Shown here piece after piece: positions 1 to 6,971 of a DNA stretch of 15,492 bases. Every line of letters starts with the position of its first letter. The first letter of the stretch is position 1. The DNA comes from an uncultured Prevotella sp. (GTDB lineage: Bacteria; Bacteroidota; Bacteroidia; Bacteroidales; Bacteroidaceae), in assembly GCA_934219025.1 (NCBI GenBank), contig CAKQDG010000051.1, positions 1 through 15,492 on the forward strand, read 5' to 3'. The notes beneath the pieces are model-generated. The model was not told the DNA's origin and ran no database searches. It saw only the letters and a program-made list of their open reading frames with translations. Position numbers and translations under genes: made by a program.

Positions 1-67
1 TAATCTTACCTGTACCAGTGAAACGAAATCTCTTCTTTGCACCGGAGTTTGTCTTTACTTTTGGCAT
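1..67 (-). CDS. rpmI: Ribosomal protein bL35, N-terminal part (runs off left edge)
   Basis: The first 22 codons are visible on the minus strand and read MPKVKTNSGAKKRFRFTGTG then KI, the very conserved lysine/arginine-rich N-terminus of bL35, a small protein of the large ribosomal subunit. The remainder lies beyond base 1. It follows infC on the same strand with a 97-base gap, the classical infC-rpmI-rplT order, so rplT is expected just outside the window. The start ATG at 67 is preceded by an AT-rich stretch without a Shine-Dalgarno. Identity rests on a short but diagnostic stretch; I am confident in it. Confidence 0.93.
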   Translation of the reverse strand, partial: MPKVKTNSGAKKRFRFTGTGKI

Positions 68-101
68 TTTTTTAAAATTTTAATTAGTTATTTATTATAG
101 C

Positions 102-134
102 GGTGGCAACGTATATACCAAGACGTTACGCACC
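102..134 (-). promoter_or_regulatory. Stem-loop in the infC-rpmI spacer, possible ribosomal-protein control element
   Basis: In minus-strand RNA, GGUG at 134-131 pairs with CACC at 105-102 and AACG at 127-124 pairs with CGUU at 111-108, separated by a small internal loop. It sits between the infC stop and the rpmI start. In other bacteria this operon is autoregulated by L20 binding leader RNA, so a regulatory role is possible but inferred. Read on the plus strand the same stem is followed by a T-rich run (135-151) and resembles a terminator, although no plus-strand gene ends here within view. Confidence 0.35.
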
Positions 135-164
135 TTTTTTCCTTTTTTTATTTCAGAGAGACTC

Positions 165-863
165 TTAGTCTTTCTTCAGTTTTTTCAAAGCGTCTGCACC
201 ATTTTTTGCATTTGCAAAAAGACCGCCATTTGCCGGAACATCCTCTGCATTGTCTGCAGTCTCTGCTGCCTTGTTCTGTTCAGCCTTAGCCTCTGCCTCT
301 CGACGCTCTCTATCCATCTTCTGCTGACTCTTTTTTGCTACACCAGCTTTTTTAGGCGACAAATAAAGGAACATCTTTTTTCCTTCAAGGGCAGGCATCT
401 GCTCCACTTTTCCATATTCTTCAAGATCATTGGCAAAACGCAACAAAAGCACTTCGCCTTGTTCTTTGAAAAGTATTGAGCGACCACGGAAGAACACAAA
501 AGCTCTCACCTTGTTTCCTTCTTCCAAGAATTCCTTGGCATGCTTCAGCTTGAAGTTATAATCGTGATCATCAGTCTGAGGTCCGAAACGGATTTCCTTA
601 ACCTCTTGCTTAACCTGTTTAGCTTTTAATTCTTTAGCACGTTTTTTCTGCTGATACAAGAATTTGCTATAGTCGATAATACGACAAACTGGAGGCTGGG
701 CATTAGGCGAAATCTCTACCAAATCCACGCCTTTGTCTCTTGCTATATCAAGAGCTTGACGTGTAGGCATTACAGTTGAACCATCATCTCCCACAACTCG
801 AACTTCCCTGACGCGAATCTGCTCGTTCACGCGGTACTGATTTTTCATTTTGTCATTCTTCAT
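165..863 (-). CDS. infC: Translation initiation factor IF3 with C-terminal extension
   Basis: IF3 binds the 30S subunit, prevents premature joining of 50S and proofreads the start codon and initiator tRNA. The 232-residue product shows the N-terminal domain at about residues 10-80, including [12 protein letters not shown] (57-68), a linker, and the C-terminal domain at about 85-170 with [17 protein letters not shown] and FFRGRSI. Residues from about 172 onward form an Ala/Lys/Glu-rich, low-complexity tail of roughly 60 residues that E. coli IF3 (180 residues) lacks. The ATG at 863 gives an MKND start as I would expect in Bacteroidales; a second ATG at codon 6 is an alternative. Unlike E. coli infC, no AUU start is needed. 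It is first in the operon with rpmI; the gene upstream is not thrS, which precedes infC in many bacteria. Confidence 0.96.
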   Translation of the reverse strand: MKNDKMKNQYRVNEQIRVREVRVVGDDGSTVMPTRQALDIARDKGVDLVEISPNAQPPVCRIIDYSKFLYQQKKRAKELKAKQVKQEVKEIRFGPQTDDHDYNFKLKHAKEFLEEGNKVRAFVFFRGRSILFKEQGEVLLLRFANDLEEYGKVEQMPALEGKKMFLYLSPKKAGVAKKSQQKMDRERREAEAKAEQNKAAETADNAEDVPANGGLFANAKNGADALKKLKKD

Positions 864-888
864 TCGGCTATTTTACGTTAAGCGGCTG

Positions 889-919
889 CAAAGTTACGAT
901 TTTTTAATGGAACTTGCAA
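889..919 (-). promoter_or_regulatory. Bacteroidales-type promoter of infC
   Basis: On the minus strand, TTG (919-917) is followed after 20 bases by TAACTTTG (896-889), an exact match to the TAnnTTTG -7 box. The predicted start of transcription is about 20 bases upstream of the infC ATG. The placement supports independent transcription of infC-rpmI from a site downstream of the ompA terminator. Confidence 0.7.
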
Positions 920-1059
920 GATTATTCTTTTGTTTTTGAAGTATTACATGAATGTTTTTTGAAAGATTTAAGGTGTCGTGATATTTTTAAATAGTAAAAA
1001 CAAAGGAAAAGTAGCTACTGACACGACATTGGATTTTCAATCAATGGTATATTTACAAC

Positions 1060-1094
1060 AAAGCAACGCTTTATTGATGACAAAGCATTGCTTT
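1060..1094. repeat. Inverted repeat with AAAGCATTGCTTT core
   Basis: Two 13-base arms, AAAGCAACGCTTT (1060-1072) and AAAGCATTGCTTT (1082-1094), are complementary except for one position and are separated by 9 bases, so a stable hairpin can form on either strand. Each arm is itself nearly palindromic. The same core recurs several times at 13816-13891 in another gene-free stretch, which suggests a dispersed repeat family. Confidence 0.7.
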
Positions 1095-1123
1095 AGATGT
1101 AGTATACCTATGCTGCACTATCG

Positions 1124-1151
1124 GTACCAAAATAGGATATTTTTTTGGTAC
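1124..1151. repeat. 9-base perfect inverted repeat
   Basis: GTACCAAAA (1124-1132) is the exact reverse complement of TTTTGGTAC (1143-1151), with a 10-base AT-rich loop. It lies in the infC-ompA spacer (864-1253), which otherwise holds the infC promoter, a 7-base inverted repeat TGTCGTG (974-980) / CACGACA (1022-1028), the AAAGCATTGCTTT hairpin and the ompA terminator. I see no credible gene in this spacer. Confidence 0.55.
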
Positions 1152-1188
1152 TCCATGTTGGGCAAGAGAAACGATAAAGAATGAGAAT

Positions 1189-1220
1189 AAAAAAATCCCC
1201 GCCACAAGAATGTGACGGGG
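1189..1220 (-). terminator. Rho-independent terminator of the OmpA-family gene
   Basis: In minus-strand RNA, CCCCGUCACA (1220-1211) pairs with UGUGGCGGGG (1206-1197) through one G-U wobble and a 4-base loop, followed by AUUUUUUU. It lies about 35 bases after the stop codon at 1254. The strong stem and U-run make this a confident intrinsic terminator. Confidence 0.88.
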
Positions 1221-1253
1221 ACAAATTATCAAGTTGTTAAATTAACATCTCAA

Positions 1254-2465
1254 TTATTTTGCGTTGTCGTTGAATGTAGCAACACGGTTGAACTCAACCT
1301 GCTCGAAGAGCTTGTCTGTTGCACCCATACCAGTAGCGGTAAGGCGGTCAGCAGAAATCTTGTACTTCTTAACAAGGATGTTCTTAACTGCCTCAGCACG
1401 AGCCTGAGAAAGCTTCTGGTTCAGCTCTGCGTTACCCTCTGGAGAAGCGTAACCCTTGATCTCAACCTTAGCGTCCTTGTGGTTCTTCATATACTGAGCG
1501 ATGAGCTCGATGTTTGCAAGCTGTGAGTTGTCTACAGTAGACTTGCCCTGACGGAAGATAACTGTAGGCTGCAAGTTTGTAGCTGTCTCTGGCTTAACAT
1601 ACTTAGGAGTCTTGTTGCACTCGTCAAGAGCGTTCTGGAGGTCAGCGATACGCTTGTTCTTAGCAGCAAGCTCTGAATCCTTACCGTTCAGATCGTTGCG
1701 CAGGTCATTGATCTTAGCGTTCAAACCGTCGATCTCGGCCTGGTCGCGGAGCTGTGCGATAGTGAAGTTGTGTGTGCCGTTAGAGTTCTTGAACTTGTAA
1801 ACAACACCTGCGTTGAGCTGGAAGTCTGCATAGTTAGCATCGTAGCGAACGCCCTTTCTTGCACCCTCAAGATTCCAAACTACAGATGGCTCAACATATA
1901 CCTGCCATGCCTTAGCCTTGCCAAGATTGAAAGCGAAGTCAAGACCTGCCTTAGATGTAAGGAAATCAACTTTGTCAGCTGAATTCCATGTATTAGCATA
2001 GTAACGCTCGTGATCCTTGCCACCGAATACGTGACCCCAACCAAGACCGTAAACACCGCTAACCTCGAACAAACGTGGAGCGCCTTTGTAACCGCCGAAC
2101 CAGTTGCTGAAGTTGATTGTTGCAATCAAAGAAGTGTTGATTGAGTTTACCAAAGTGTTTGTAACATTGCCAAACAAGTTATTGTTTGAACGACCTGCAT
2201 GGTGAAGATCGCTGAAGTAAACGTTGCTTTCAGCAGCAAGTCCGAATACAGGAGTGAAGTAGCGACCTACGCGGATACCTGCATTAGGAGTGATATCCTT
2301 TGCCCAAGAACCGCCACAGCCAAGCTGTGAAGGATGAATACCTGTAGCGATACCACCGTTTACACCGATGTACCAGTTGTCAAAAGTTTTACTCTCAGTT
2401 ACTGTCTGAGCTGATGCAGAAGCTGCTAATGCAGCAACAGCGCACAAAGTAAAAATTTTCTTCAT
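1254..2465 (-). CDS. OmpA-family outer membrane protein (beta-barrel, coiled coil, OmpA C-terminal domain)
   Basis: A 403-residue envelope protein predicted to link the outer membrane to peptidoglycan. Residues 1-20 (MKKIFTLCAVAALAASASAQ) are a signal peptide with cleavage near ASA|Q. Residues about 25-225 alternate aromatic and polar residues like a transmembrane beta-barrel (WYIGVNGGIATG, AAESNVYFSDL, LNAGVVYKFKN). Residues about 235-283 (IAQLRDQAEIDGLNAKIND and on) form a coiled coil. Residues about 300-400 are the OmpA-like domain with GYASPEGN (338-345), LSQARAEAV (352-360) and an NRVATF end. The usual GxTD aspartate of the peptidoglycan-binding loop is replaced by Ser (position 341), while the Arg of LSQARA is kept. 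It has its own promoter and terminator and is probably abundant. The ATG at 2465 is fixed by the signal peptide. Confidence 0.93.
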   Translation of the reverse strand: MKKIFTLCAVAALAASASAQTVTESKTFDNWYIGVNGGIATGIHPSQLGCGGSWAKDITPNAGIRVGRYFTPVFGLAAESNVYFSDLHHAGRSNNNLFGNVTNTLVNSINTSLIATINFSNWFGGYKGAPRLFEVSGVYGLGWGHVFGGKDHERYYANTWNSADKVDFLTSKAGLDFAFNLGKAKAWQVYVEPSVVWNLEGARKGVRYDANYADFQLNAGVVYKFKNSNGTHNFTIAQLRDQAEIDGLNAKINDLRNDLNGKDSELAAKNKRIADLQNALDECNKTPKYVKPETATNLQPTVIFRQGKSTVDNSQLANIELIAQYMKNHKDAKVEIKGYASPEGNAELNQKLSQARAEAVKNILVKKYKISADRLTATGMGATDKLFEQVEFNRVATFNDNAK

Positions 2466-2531
2466 GTTTTAAAATGTTTAAAAAATTATTTTTATTGACT
2501 TGTTTATATGTCTATTTTGAAAATTTGGCTG

Positions 2532-2562
2532 CAAAGTAATGAAAAAACTTTGTAACAACCAA
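2532..2562 (-). promoter_or_regulatory. Bacteroidales-type promoter of the OmpA-family gene
   Basis: On the minus strand TTG (2562-2560), 20 bases, then TTACTTTG (2539-2532), one mismatch from TAnnTTTG. Transcription should start around 2526, giving an AT-rich leader of about 60 bases before the ATG at 2465. Confidence 0.6.
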
Positions 2563-2568
2563 ATTTTT

Positions 2569-2591
2569 ATTAACAAAATTAGTCTGTTAAT
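2569..2591. repeat. 7-base dyad in the divergent ompA/cobU intergenic region
   Basis: ATTAACA (2569-2575) and TGTTAAT (2585-2591) are perfect reverse complements with a 9-base spacer. It lies just upstream of the ompA -33 element and about 90 bases upstream of the cobU -33 element, a position compatible with an operator. The surrounding DNA is very AT-rich, so chance is a real alternative. Confidence 0.3.
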
Positions 2592-2676
2592 GGAAGAATA
2601 AGAATATTTTACGCATCAAAAAGGACAATTACATATTTATTTATAGACAATAGAACAACGATTTTCTGTTTTTATC

Positions 2677-2705
2677 TTGTTTTAGAATTGTTTTTGCTAC
2701 TTTTG
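2677..2705 (+). promoter_or_regulatory. Bacteroidales-type promoter of the cob operon
   Basis: TTG (2677-2679), an 18-base spacer, then TACTTTTG (2698-2705), an exact TAnnTTTG match. The cobU ATG is only 5 bases after the box, so transcription would begin at or within a base or two of the start codon. No cobalamin riboswitch fits in the space between this promoter and cobU, and I recognise none upstream. Confidence 0.6.
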
Positions 2706-2710
2706 CACCG

Positions 2711-3235
2711 ATGAAAAGAATAATACTCATAACTGGTGGCCAACGGTCGGGCAAGAGCGTTTTTGCAGAAAGGCTTGCACTAAGTTTGTCTGACAACCCT
2801 GTGTATATAGCAACTGCCCATATTTGGGATGAAGAATTCAAGGCAAGGGTTGAAAAGCATAAGGAACGCAGAGGAAGTCAATGGCAAAATATTGAAGAAG
2901 AAAAAAAGCTTGGCTCTGTTACATTATATAATAAGGTGGCGGTTATTGATTGCCTCACGCTTTGGAGTACAAATTTCTATTTTGACGCAAGCAATGGCGA
3001 AAAGGATCCTGACATTGTCAAAGTGTTGAAAGAGTTGGAAGCAGAATTTGACAAATTCACAAGTCAGGAAGCAACATTCATCTTTGTGACCAACGAAATC
3101 GGAAGCGGAGGCGTTAGTGAAAATGCCGTACAACGCAAATTCACGGATTTGCTCGGTTGGCTTAACCAATATGTGGCATCTAAGGCCGACGACGTTTATC
3201 TGACGGTTAGCGGTATTCCTGTCAAGATAAAATAA
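2711..3235 (+). CDS. cobU: Adenosylcobinamide kinase / adenosylcobinamide-phosphate guanylyltransferase
   Basis: A bifunctional cytoplasmic enzyme: it phosphorylates adenosylcobinamide, then transfers GMP to give adenosylcobinamide-GDP, the activated corrin for CobS. The 174-residue product has the P-loop GGQRSGKS (9-16) right after the first beta-strand, VYIATAHIWDEE (31-42), the conserved His of EKHKERR (H50, matching the guanylylated His46 of the Salmonella enzyme), IDCLTLW (79-85), and the C-terminal NQYVASKADDVYLTVSGIP (152-170). Length matches the family (about 180). It opens a four-gene operon with cobT, cobS and cobC. The ATG at 2711 is at the usual distance from the P-loop. Confidence 0.95.
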   Translation: MKRIILITGGQRSGKSVFAERLALSLSDNPVYIATAHIWDEEFKARVEKHKERRGSQWQNIEEEKKLGSVTLYNKVAVIDCLTLWSTNFYFDASNGEKDPDIVKVLKELEAEFDKFTSQEATFIFVTNEIGSGGVSENAVQRKFTDLLGWLNQYVASKADDVYLTVSGIPVKIK

Positions 3236-3285
3236 GCATGCTACAGACAACAAGATTATAACGAACATACATTCAACATAACGAC

Positions 3286-4332
3286 ATGATAAAATTCAAT
3301 ATAGTCAAGCCGGAGGAGAACATAAAATCTGAAATACAAAAAAAGATTGACAATCTGAACAAGCCAAAAGGATCACTGGGAATGCTTGAAGATATAGCCC
3401 TCAAGATTTGCATGATACAACACACGACAAGTCCTTCATTGTCGCATCCATGCCATCTGCTACTTGGCGCAGACCATGGAATAGAAAAAGAAGGAGTGAG
3501 TTTGTCGCCAAGAGATGTAACATGGCAGCAGATGATAAATTTCACCCACGGCGGGGGAGGAGTGAACATGTTCTGCCGGCAACACGGATTTGACTTGAGA
3601 ATTGTAGATTTGGGGGTAGACCACGACTTGTCTGAATATAAAGAAATAAGAAACATGAAGATAGCGTATGGCACCAAGGATTTCCTTTACGAAGATGCCA
3701 TGACTGCGGAAGAAATGGAAATTGCCCTGCAAAATGGAGCAAAGCTCGCAGATGAATGTATTGAAGACGGATGCAACGTTCTTTGCATCGGCGAAATGGG
3801 TATTGCAAACACATCGCCGTCAAGCATTTGGCTGCACATTTTCGGTAAAGTGCCACTCGAAGAATGTATCGGAGCAGGCTCTGGCGTGGGAGGAGCTCAA
3901 CTACAACACAAATTTGATGTTTTGAAAAAATCTGTTGAAAGGTATGCAAGACTATACGACACGGACGACGCATACTCCATCATACGCAACTTCGGAGGAT
4001 TTGAAATGGTAGGCGCCATAGGAGCGATGCTGCGTGCAGCAGAGAAAAAAGTAACGATACTCGTAGATGGTTTTATTATGTCGGCATGTATGCTTGCTGC
4101 AAGCATACTATATCCGGAAGTGCTCCACTATGCCATTTTCGGGCACTGCGGTGATGAACACGCACATGCCCGGATGTTGTCGCTTATGAATGTAAAGCCG
4201 ATATTAAGCCTTGGGCTCCGTCTGGGTGAAGGAACAGGGGCATTATGCGCCTACCCTATCATTGAGAGCAGCATAAGAATGATTAATGAAATGAACAACT
4301 TTGAAAATGCAAATATCACTAAATACTTCTAA
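3286..4332 (+). CDS. cobT: Nicotinate-nucleotide:dimethylbenzimidazole phosphoribosyltransferase
   Basis: This enzyme activates the lower-ligand base (5,6-dimethylbenzimidazole or another benzimidazole/purine) by moving phosphoribose from nicotinate mononucleotide onto it, giving alpha-ribazole phosphate. The 348 residues match the family length. Visible hallmarks are LNKPKGSLGMLEDIALKIC near the N-terminus, GADHGIEKEGVS, FTHGGGGVNMFCRQHG, GEMGIANTSPSS, the GAGSGVGG glycine loop, and LRLGEGTGALCAYPI near the C-terminus; E315 in GEGTGA corresponds to the catalytic Glu317 of Salmonella CobT. It begins 50 bases after cobU, and its 3' end overlaps cobS by 26 bases. Confidence 0.96.
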   Translation: MIKFNIVKPEENIKSEIQKKIDNLNKPKGSLGMLEDIALKICMIQHTTSPSLSHPCHLLLGADHGIEKEGVSLSPRDVTWQQMINFTHGGGGVNMFCRQHGFDLRIVDLGVDHDLSEYKEIRNMKIAYGTKDFLYEDAMTAEEMEIALQNGAKLADECIEDGCNVLCIGEMGIANTSPSSIWLHIFGKVPLEECIGAGSGVGGAQLQHKFDVLKKSVERYARLYDTDDAYSIIRNFGGFEMVGAIGAMLRAAEKKVTILVDGFIMSACMLAASILYPEVLHYAIFGHCGDEHAHARMLSLMNVKPILSLGLRLGEGTGALCAYPIIESSIRMINEMNNFENANITKYF

Positions 4333-5161
4333 ATGGTGGAAAAATGCCTGGGCAGCACTTATATTCTTCACCCGGCTTCCTTTTTGGAGGATTTACCAAC
4401 CGCCTAAGGAGGCATACAGGGCAGTTGTGGAATATTGGCCGCTGACTGGATGGCTCACGGGCGGAACTATGGCTGCAACACTTTATTTCGGTTCCATAAT
4501 CATGCCGCAGTCCGTTGCCGTAATATCTGCGATTCTTATAAGAATTCTGATAACCGGTGCCCTGCATGAAGACGGACTGACTGATTTTATCGACGGTTTT
4601 GGTGGAGGCGGAAACAACCGCCAAAGGATTCTTGACATAATGAAGGACTCCAGAATTGGGACATACGGAGTACTCGGAATTGTATTCTATCTGCTACTGC
4701 TGTTTTATCTACTGTCCTCCTTGCCAGTACCTATTGCCACAATAACAATATTTGCTGCCGACCCATATGCGAAAATGATTGCAGGACAGATTATAGAGAT
4801 GATGCCGTATGCACGAAACGAAGAAGACTCCAAGGCCAAGAACGTGTACCGGAAATTCAAGCTCGGAGCCGGTATCAGTCTCGCTTTCCAAGGACTACTG
4901 CCACTAAGTTTGTTTTTCTATTTCACCAAAGGAACTATCGACTGGCATCTGGTGGTATTCATCCCTTGTATAGTAATGTATATTCTATATATGCTGATTT
5001 GGAAGCGGTTAAGAGGATATACAGGAGACTGTTGCGGCGCATTGTTCCTTATTGTTGAGCTCTCGATGTATATAACAGTAGCCTTGCTGTGGTTCTCGCT
5101 TATACACTCAACAGACAGCGATACAAATCAGATTCTTTACAATTTATTATATAAACAGTAA
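4307..5161 (+). CDS. cobS: Adenosylcobinamide-GDP ribazoletransferase (cobalamin synthase)
   Basis: An integral membrane enzyme joining adenosylcobinamide-GDP to alpha-ribazole (phosphate), the last assembly step of cobalamin. The 284-residue product has the opening FFTRLPF, the metal-binding motif ALHEDGLTDFIDGFGGG (D89, D93, D96), RIGTYGVLG after it, and several hydrophobic membrane segments. I place the start at ATG 4307 rather than the TTG two codons earlier. Either start lies inside the end of cobT, in another frame; the 26-base overlap suggests translational coupling. Length is slightly above that of the 247-residue E. coli protein. Confidence 0.94.
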   Translation: MQISLNTSKWWKNAWAALIFFTRLPFWRIYQPPKEAYRAVVEYWPLTGWLTGGTMAATLYFGSIIMPQSVAVISAILIRILITGALHEDGLTDFIDGFGGGGNNRQRILDIMKDSRIGTYGVLGIVFYLLLLFYLLSSLPVPIATITIFAADPYAKMIAGQIIEMMPYARNEEDSKAKNVYRKFKLGAGISLAFQGLLPLSLFFYFTKGTIDWHLVVFIPCIVMYILYMLIWKRLRGYTGDCCGALFLIVELSMYITVALLWFSLIHSTDSDTNQILYNLLYKQ

Positions 5162-5173
5162 CGATAAAAAAAT

Positions 5174-5701
5174 ATGAATGTCACACTGATACGACACACA
5201 AGTGTAGATGTGCCCAAGGGCGTCTGCTACGGACAAACAGATGTACCTGTTGCCGCATCTTTTCCAGAAGAAGCTGAAAAGACGAAAAGAGCGCTTAACG
5301 ACAAGTCTTTTGACATAGTATTCTCTTCACCACTAACGAGAGCCAGACTCTTGGCTGAATATTGCGGATACAATAACTATATCACAGACGACAGACTTCT
5401 TGAAATGAACATGGGCGACTGGGAGATGAAGCGCTATGACGACATCAAGGACGACAACCTGCAGAAATGGTATGATGACTACATGCATGTTGCAACAACC
5501 AATGGCGAAAGCTATCCGATGGTCTACAAACGTCTGGCGTCGTTTCTCGACGAACTAAAGACGAAAAACTACAAAAACGTTGCTATATTCGCACATTGCG
5601 GCATCTTGCTTTGTGCAGGCATCTATGGTGGACTTTTCCCCGAAGAAGGTTGTTTCAAGCATGCTGTAGACTACGGGGGGATAGAGGAGATAGTAATTTA
5701 A
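5174..5701 (+). CDS. cobC: Alpha-ribazole phosphatase, histidine phosphatase family
   Basis: CobC-type phosphatases remove the 5'-phosphate from alpha-ribazole phosphate (or cobalamin phosphate) to finish nucleotide-loop assembly. The 175-residue product is a short histidine phosphatase: LIRHTSVD with R7 and the phospho-accepting H8, YGQTDVP (19-25), SSPLTRA with R56, LLEMNMGDWE with E77, and AHCGILLC with H141. The RHT rather than RHG start is usual for CobC. It begins 12 bases after cobS and closes the operon. The histidine phosphatase superfamily is broad, but the neighbours make the CobC role very likely. Confidence 0.92.
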   Translation: MNVTLIRHTSVDVPKGVCYGQTDVPVAASFPEEAEKTKRALNDKSFDIVFSSPLTRARLLAEYCGYNNYITDDRLLEMNMGDWEMKRYDDIKDDNLQKWYDDYMHVATTNGESYPMVYKRLASFLDELKTKNYKNVAIFAHCGILLCAGIYGGLFPEEGCFKHAVDYGGIEEIVI

Positions 5702-5854
5702 GAAATAAAGTGAAGAGTGAATACTCTTAACAGGTCTTATTCATAGAGAATTTTATTTTTCCCAAAAGTTACAGTTCGAGTAAAGAATTCTTCAAGGGGA
5801 GAAAAGACAAGGAAAGAAGATTGAAAAAAATATCAGGATAACAATTAAAGAAAA

Positions 5855-6214
5855 ATGTTCAGACAATTAGCTATTATTATCGGGTGTCTTGCTGTGGGCG
5901 AGTTCATCGTATGGCTCACAGGAATAACAATTCCGTCAAGCATCCTTGGAATGTTGCTTCTAACTTTCTTGCTAAAGGTAAAAGTAATTAAATTGGAATG
6001 GGTGGAAACAATATCCAACTTTCTTGTAAAAAACATGGGATTTTTCTTCGTACCACCCGGTGTAGCCCTTATGCTATATTTTGATATTATCAAGGCGGAA
6101 ATCGGGCCTATAGTGTTTGCGACAGCACTCAGCACGATACTCGTACTTGTCATTACGGGTTGGACCCACATTCTAACAAGGAAGGTAATAAAGATTATTA
6201 AAGAAAAGATTTAA
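5855..6214 (+). CDS. lrgA: LrgA/CidA-family membrane protein
   Basis: A 119-residue protein with about four hydrophobic segments, resembling the LrgA/CidA (YohJ) family: short N-terminus, GEFIVWLTGITIPSSILGMLLL with the conserved PSSILGM, then LVKNMGFFFVPPGVALM, where FFFVPPGV matches the family pattern. It is directly followed by its LrgB partner. Staphylococcal LrgAB/CidAB were described as holin/antiholin-like; Bacillus and plant relatives transport pyruvate or glycolate, so a carboxylate transporter role is at least as likely here. It starts 153 bases after cobC; that spacer contains a weak AAGAGT/ACTCTT hairpin (5713-5728) without a U-run, and I see no good promoter match. Confidence 0.87.
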   Translation: MFRQLAIIIGCLAVGEFIVWLTGITIPSSILGMLLLTFLLKVKVIKLEWVETISNFLVKNMGFFFVPPGVALMLYFDIIKAEIGPIVFATALSTILVLVITGWTHILTRKVIKIIKEKI

Positions 6215-6238
6215 AAGTATAATTAAAAAGGATTTAAA

Positions 6239-6943
6239 ATGGATATTCACCAATATCTCAGCAACGACTATTTCTTGCTAACTCTTACTTTTGGCGTCTA
6301 CTTTCTTGCAAAACTCGTAAGAAAAGTATTACAGCTCCCGATTTTCAACCCGATTCTTGTCAGCATCGCATTTATGATTTGCTTTCTTACTGTTGCAGAC
6401 GTAGATTACGAAACATACAAGATCAGCGGTTCAAAGATAGACTTTTGGCTAAAGCCGGCAGTTGTGTCTCTTGGCGTGCCTCTCTACAAGCAGTTACATT
6501 CCATAAAACACGAGATGATCCCTATCTTCATGTCGCAACTTGTAGGCTGCCTCGTTGGTATTGTTTCTGTAGTTATGCTGGCACAGTATTTCGGAGCCTC
6601 ACGCGAGGTTGTGCTCTCTCTTGCAGCAAAATCCGTAACTACTCCTATAGCGATGGAAGTAACCCAAAGCATCGGCGGTATACCTTCGCTCACGGCAACT
6701 ATTGTTGTATTTGTCGGAATATTCGGTGCCGTGACAGGATTTAGAATACTGAAATACGGACATATCGGCATGCCTTCTTCACAAGGAATTTCCCTTGGCA
6801 CAGCATCGCATGCAGTGGGAACCTCTGCAGCTATGGAACATGGCATGGAACATGGGGCATACGCATCGCTCGGTCTTACCCTCAACGGGATATTCACTGC
6901 CATACTCACGCCATACATTTTAAAAATAATGGGAATATTATAG
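6239..6943 (+). CDS. lrgB: LrgB/CidB-family membrane protein
   Basis: A 234-residue multi-spanning membrane protein of the LrgB (YohK) family, partner of the preceding LrgA. Family marks include YFLAKLVRKVLQLPIFNPIL near the N-terminus, WLKPAVVSLGVPLYKQ, LAAKSVTTPIAMEVTQSIGG (the KSVTTPIA block), and GISLGTASHAVGTSAAMEHG near the C-terminus, equivalent to the G.A.HA.GT.A.E pattern. Length is typical (about 230). It is 24 bases from lrgA, with AGGA 8 bases before ATG as a possible ribosome-binding site. The pair probably acts as one transporter or channel; the substrate cannot be read from sequence. Confidence 0.92.
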   Translation: MDIHQYLSNDYFLLTLTFGVYFLAKLVRKVLQLPIFNPILVSIAFMICFLTVADVDYETYKISGSKIDFWLKPAVVSLGVPLYKQLHSIKHEMIPIFMSQLVGCLVGIVSVVMLAQYFGASREVVLSLAAKSVTTPIAMEVTQSIGGIPSLTATIVVFVGIFGAVTGFRILKYGHIGMPSSQGISLGTASHAVGTSAAMEHGMEHGAYASLGLTLNGIFTAILTPYILKIMGIL

Positions 6944-6971
6944 GACCAAAGAGAAATAATTCATCTTTGCG

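Noticed and set aside
978..1184. 68-codon plus-strand open frame in the infC-ompA spacer
   Set aside because: It needs a GTG start, runs through the inverted repeats and shows no resemblance to a protein family or a ribosome-binding site.
2466..2710. Cobalamin riboswitch upstream of cobU
   Set aside because: No B12-box-like conserved block is visible and the promoter leaves no leader. A covariance search would be decisive.
5702..5854. Terminator after cobC
   Set aside because: The only hairpin, AAGAGT/ACTCTT at 5713-5728, has a 6-base stem and no U-run directly after it.
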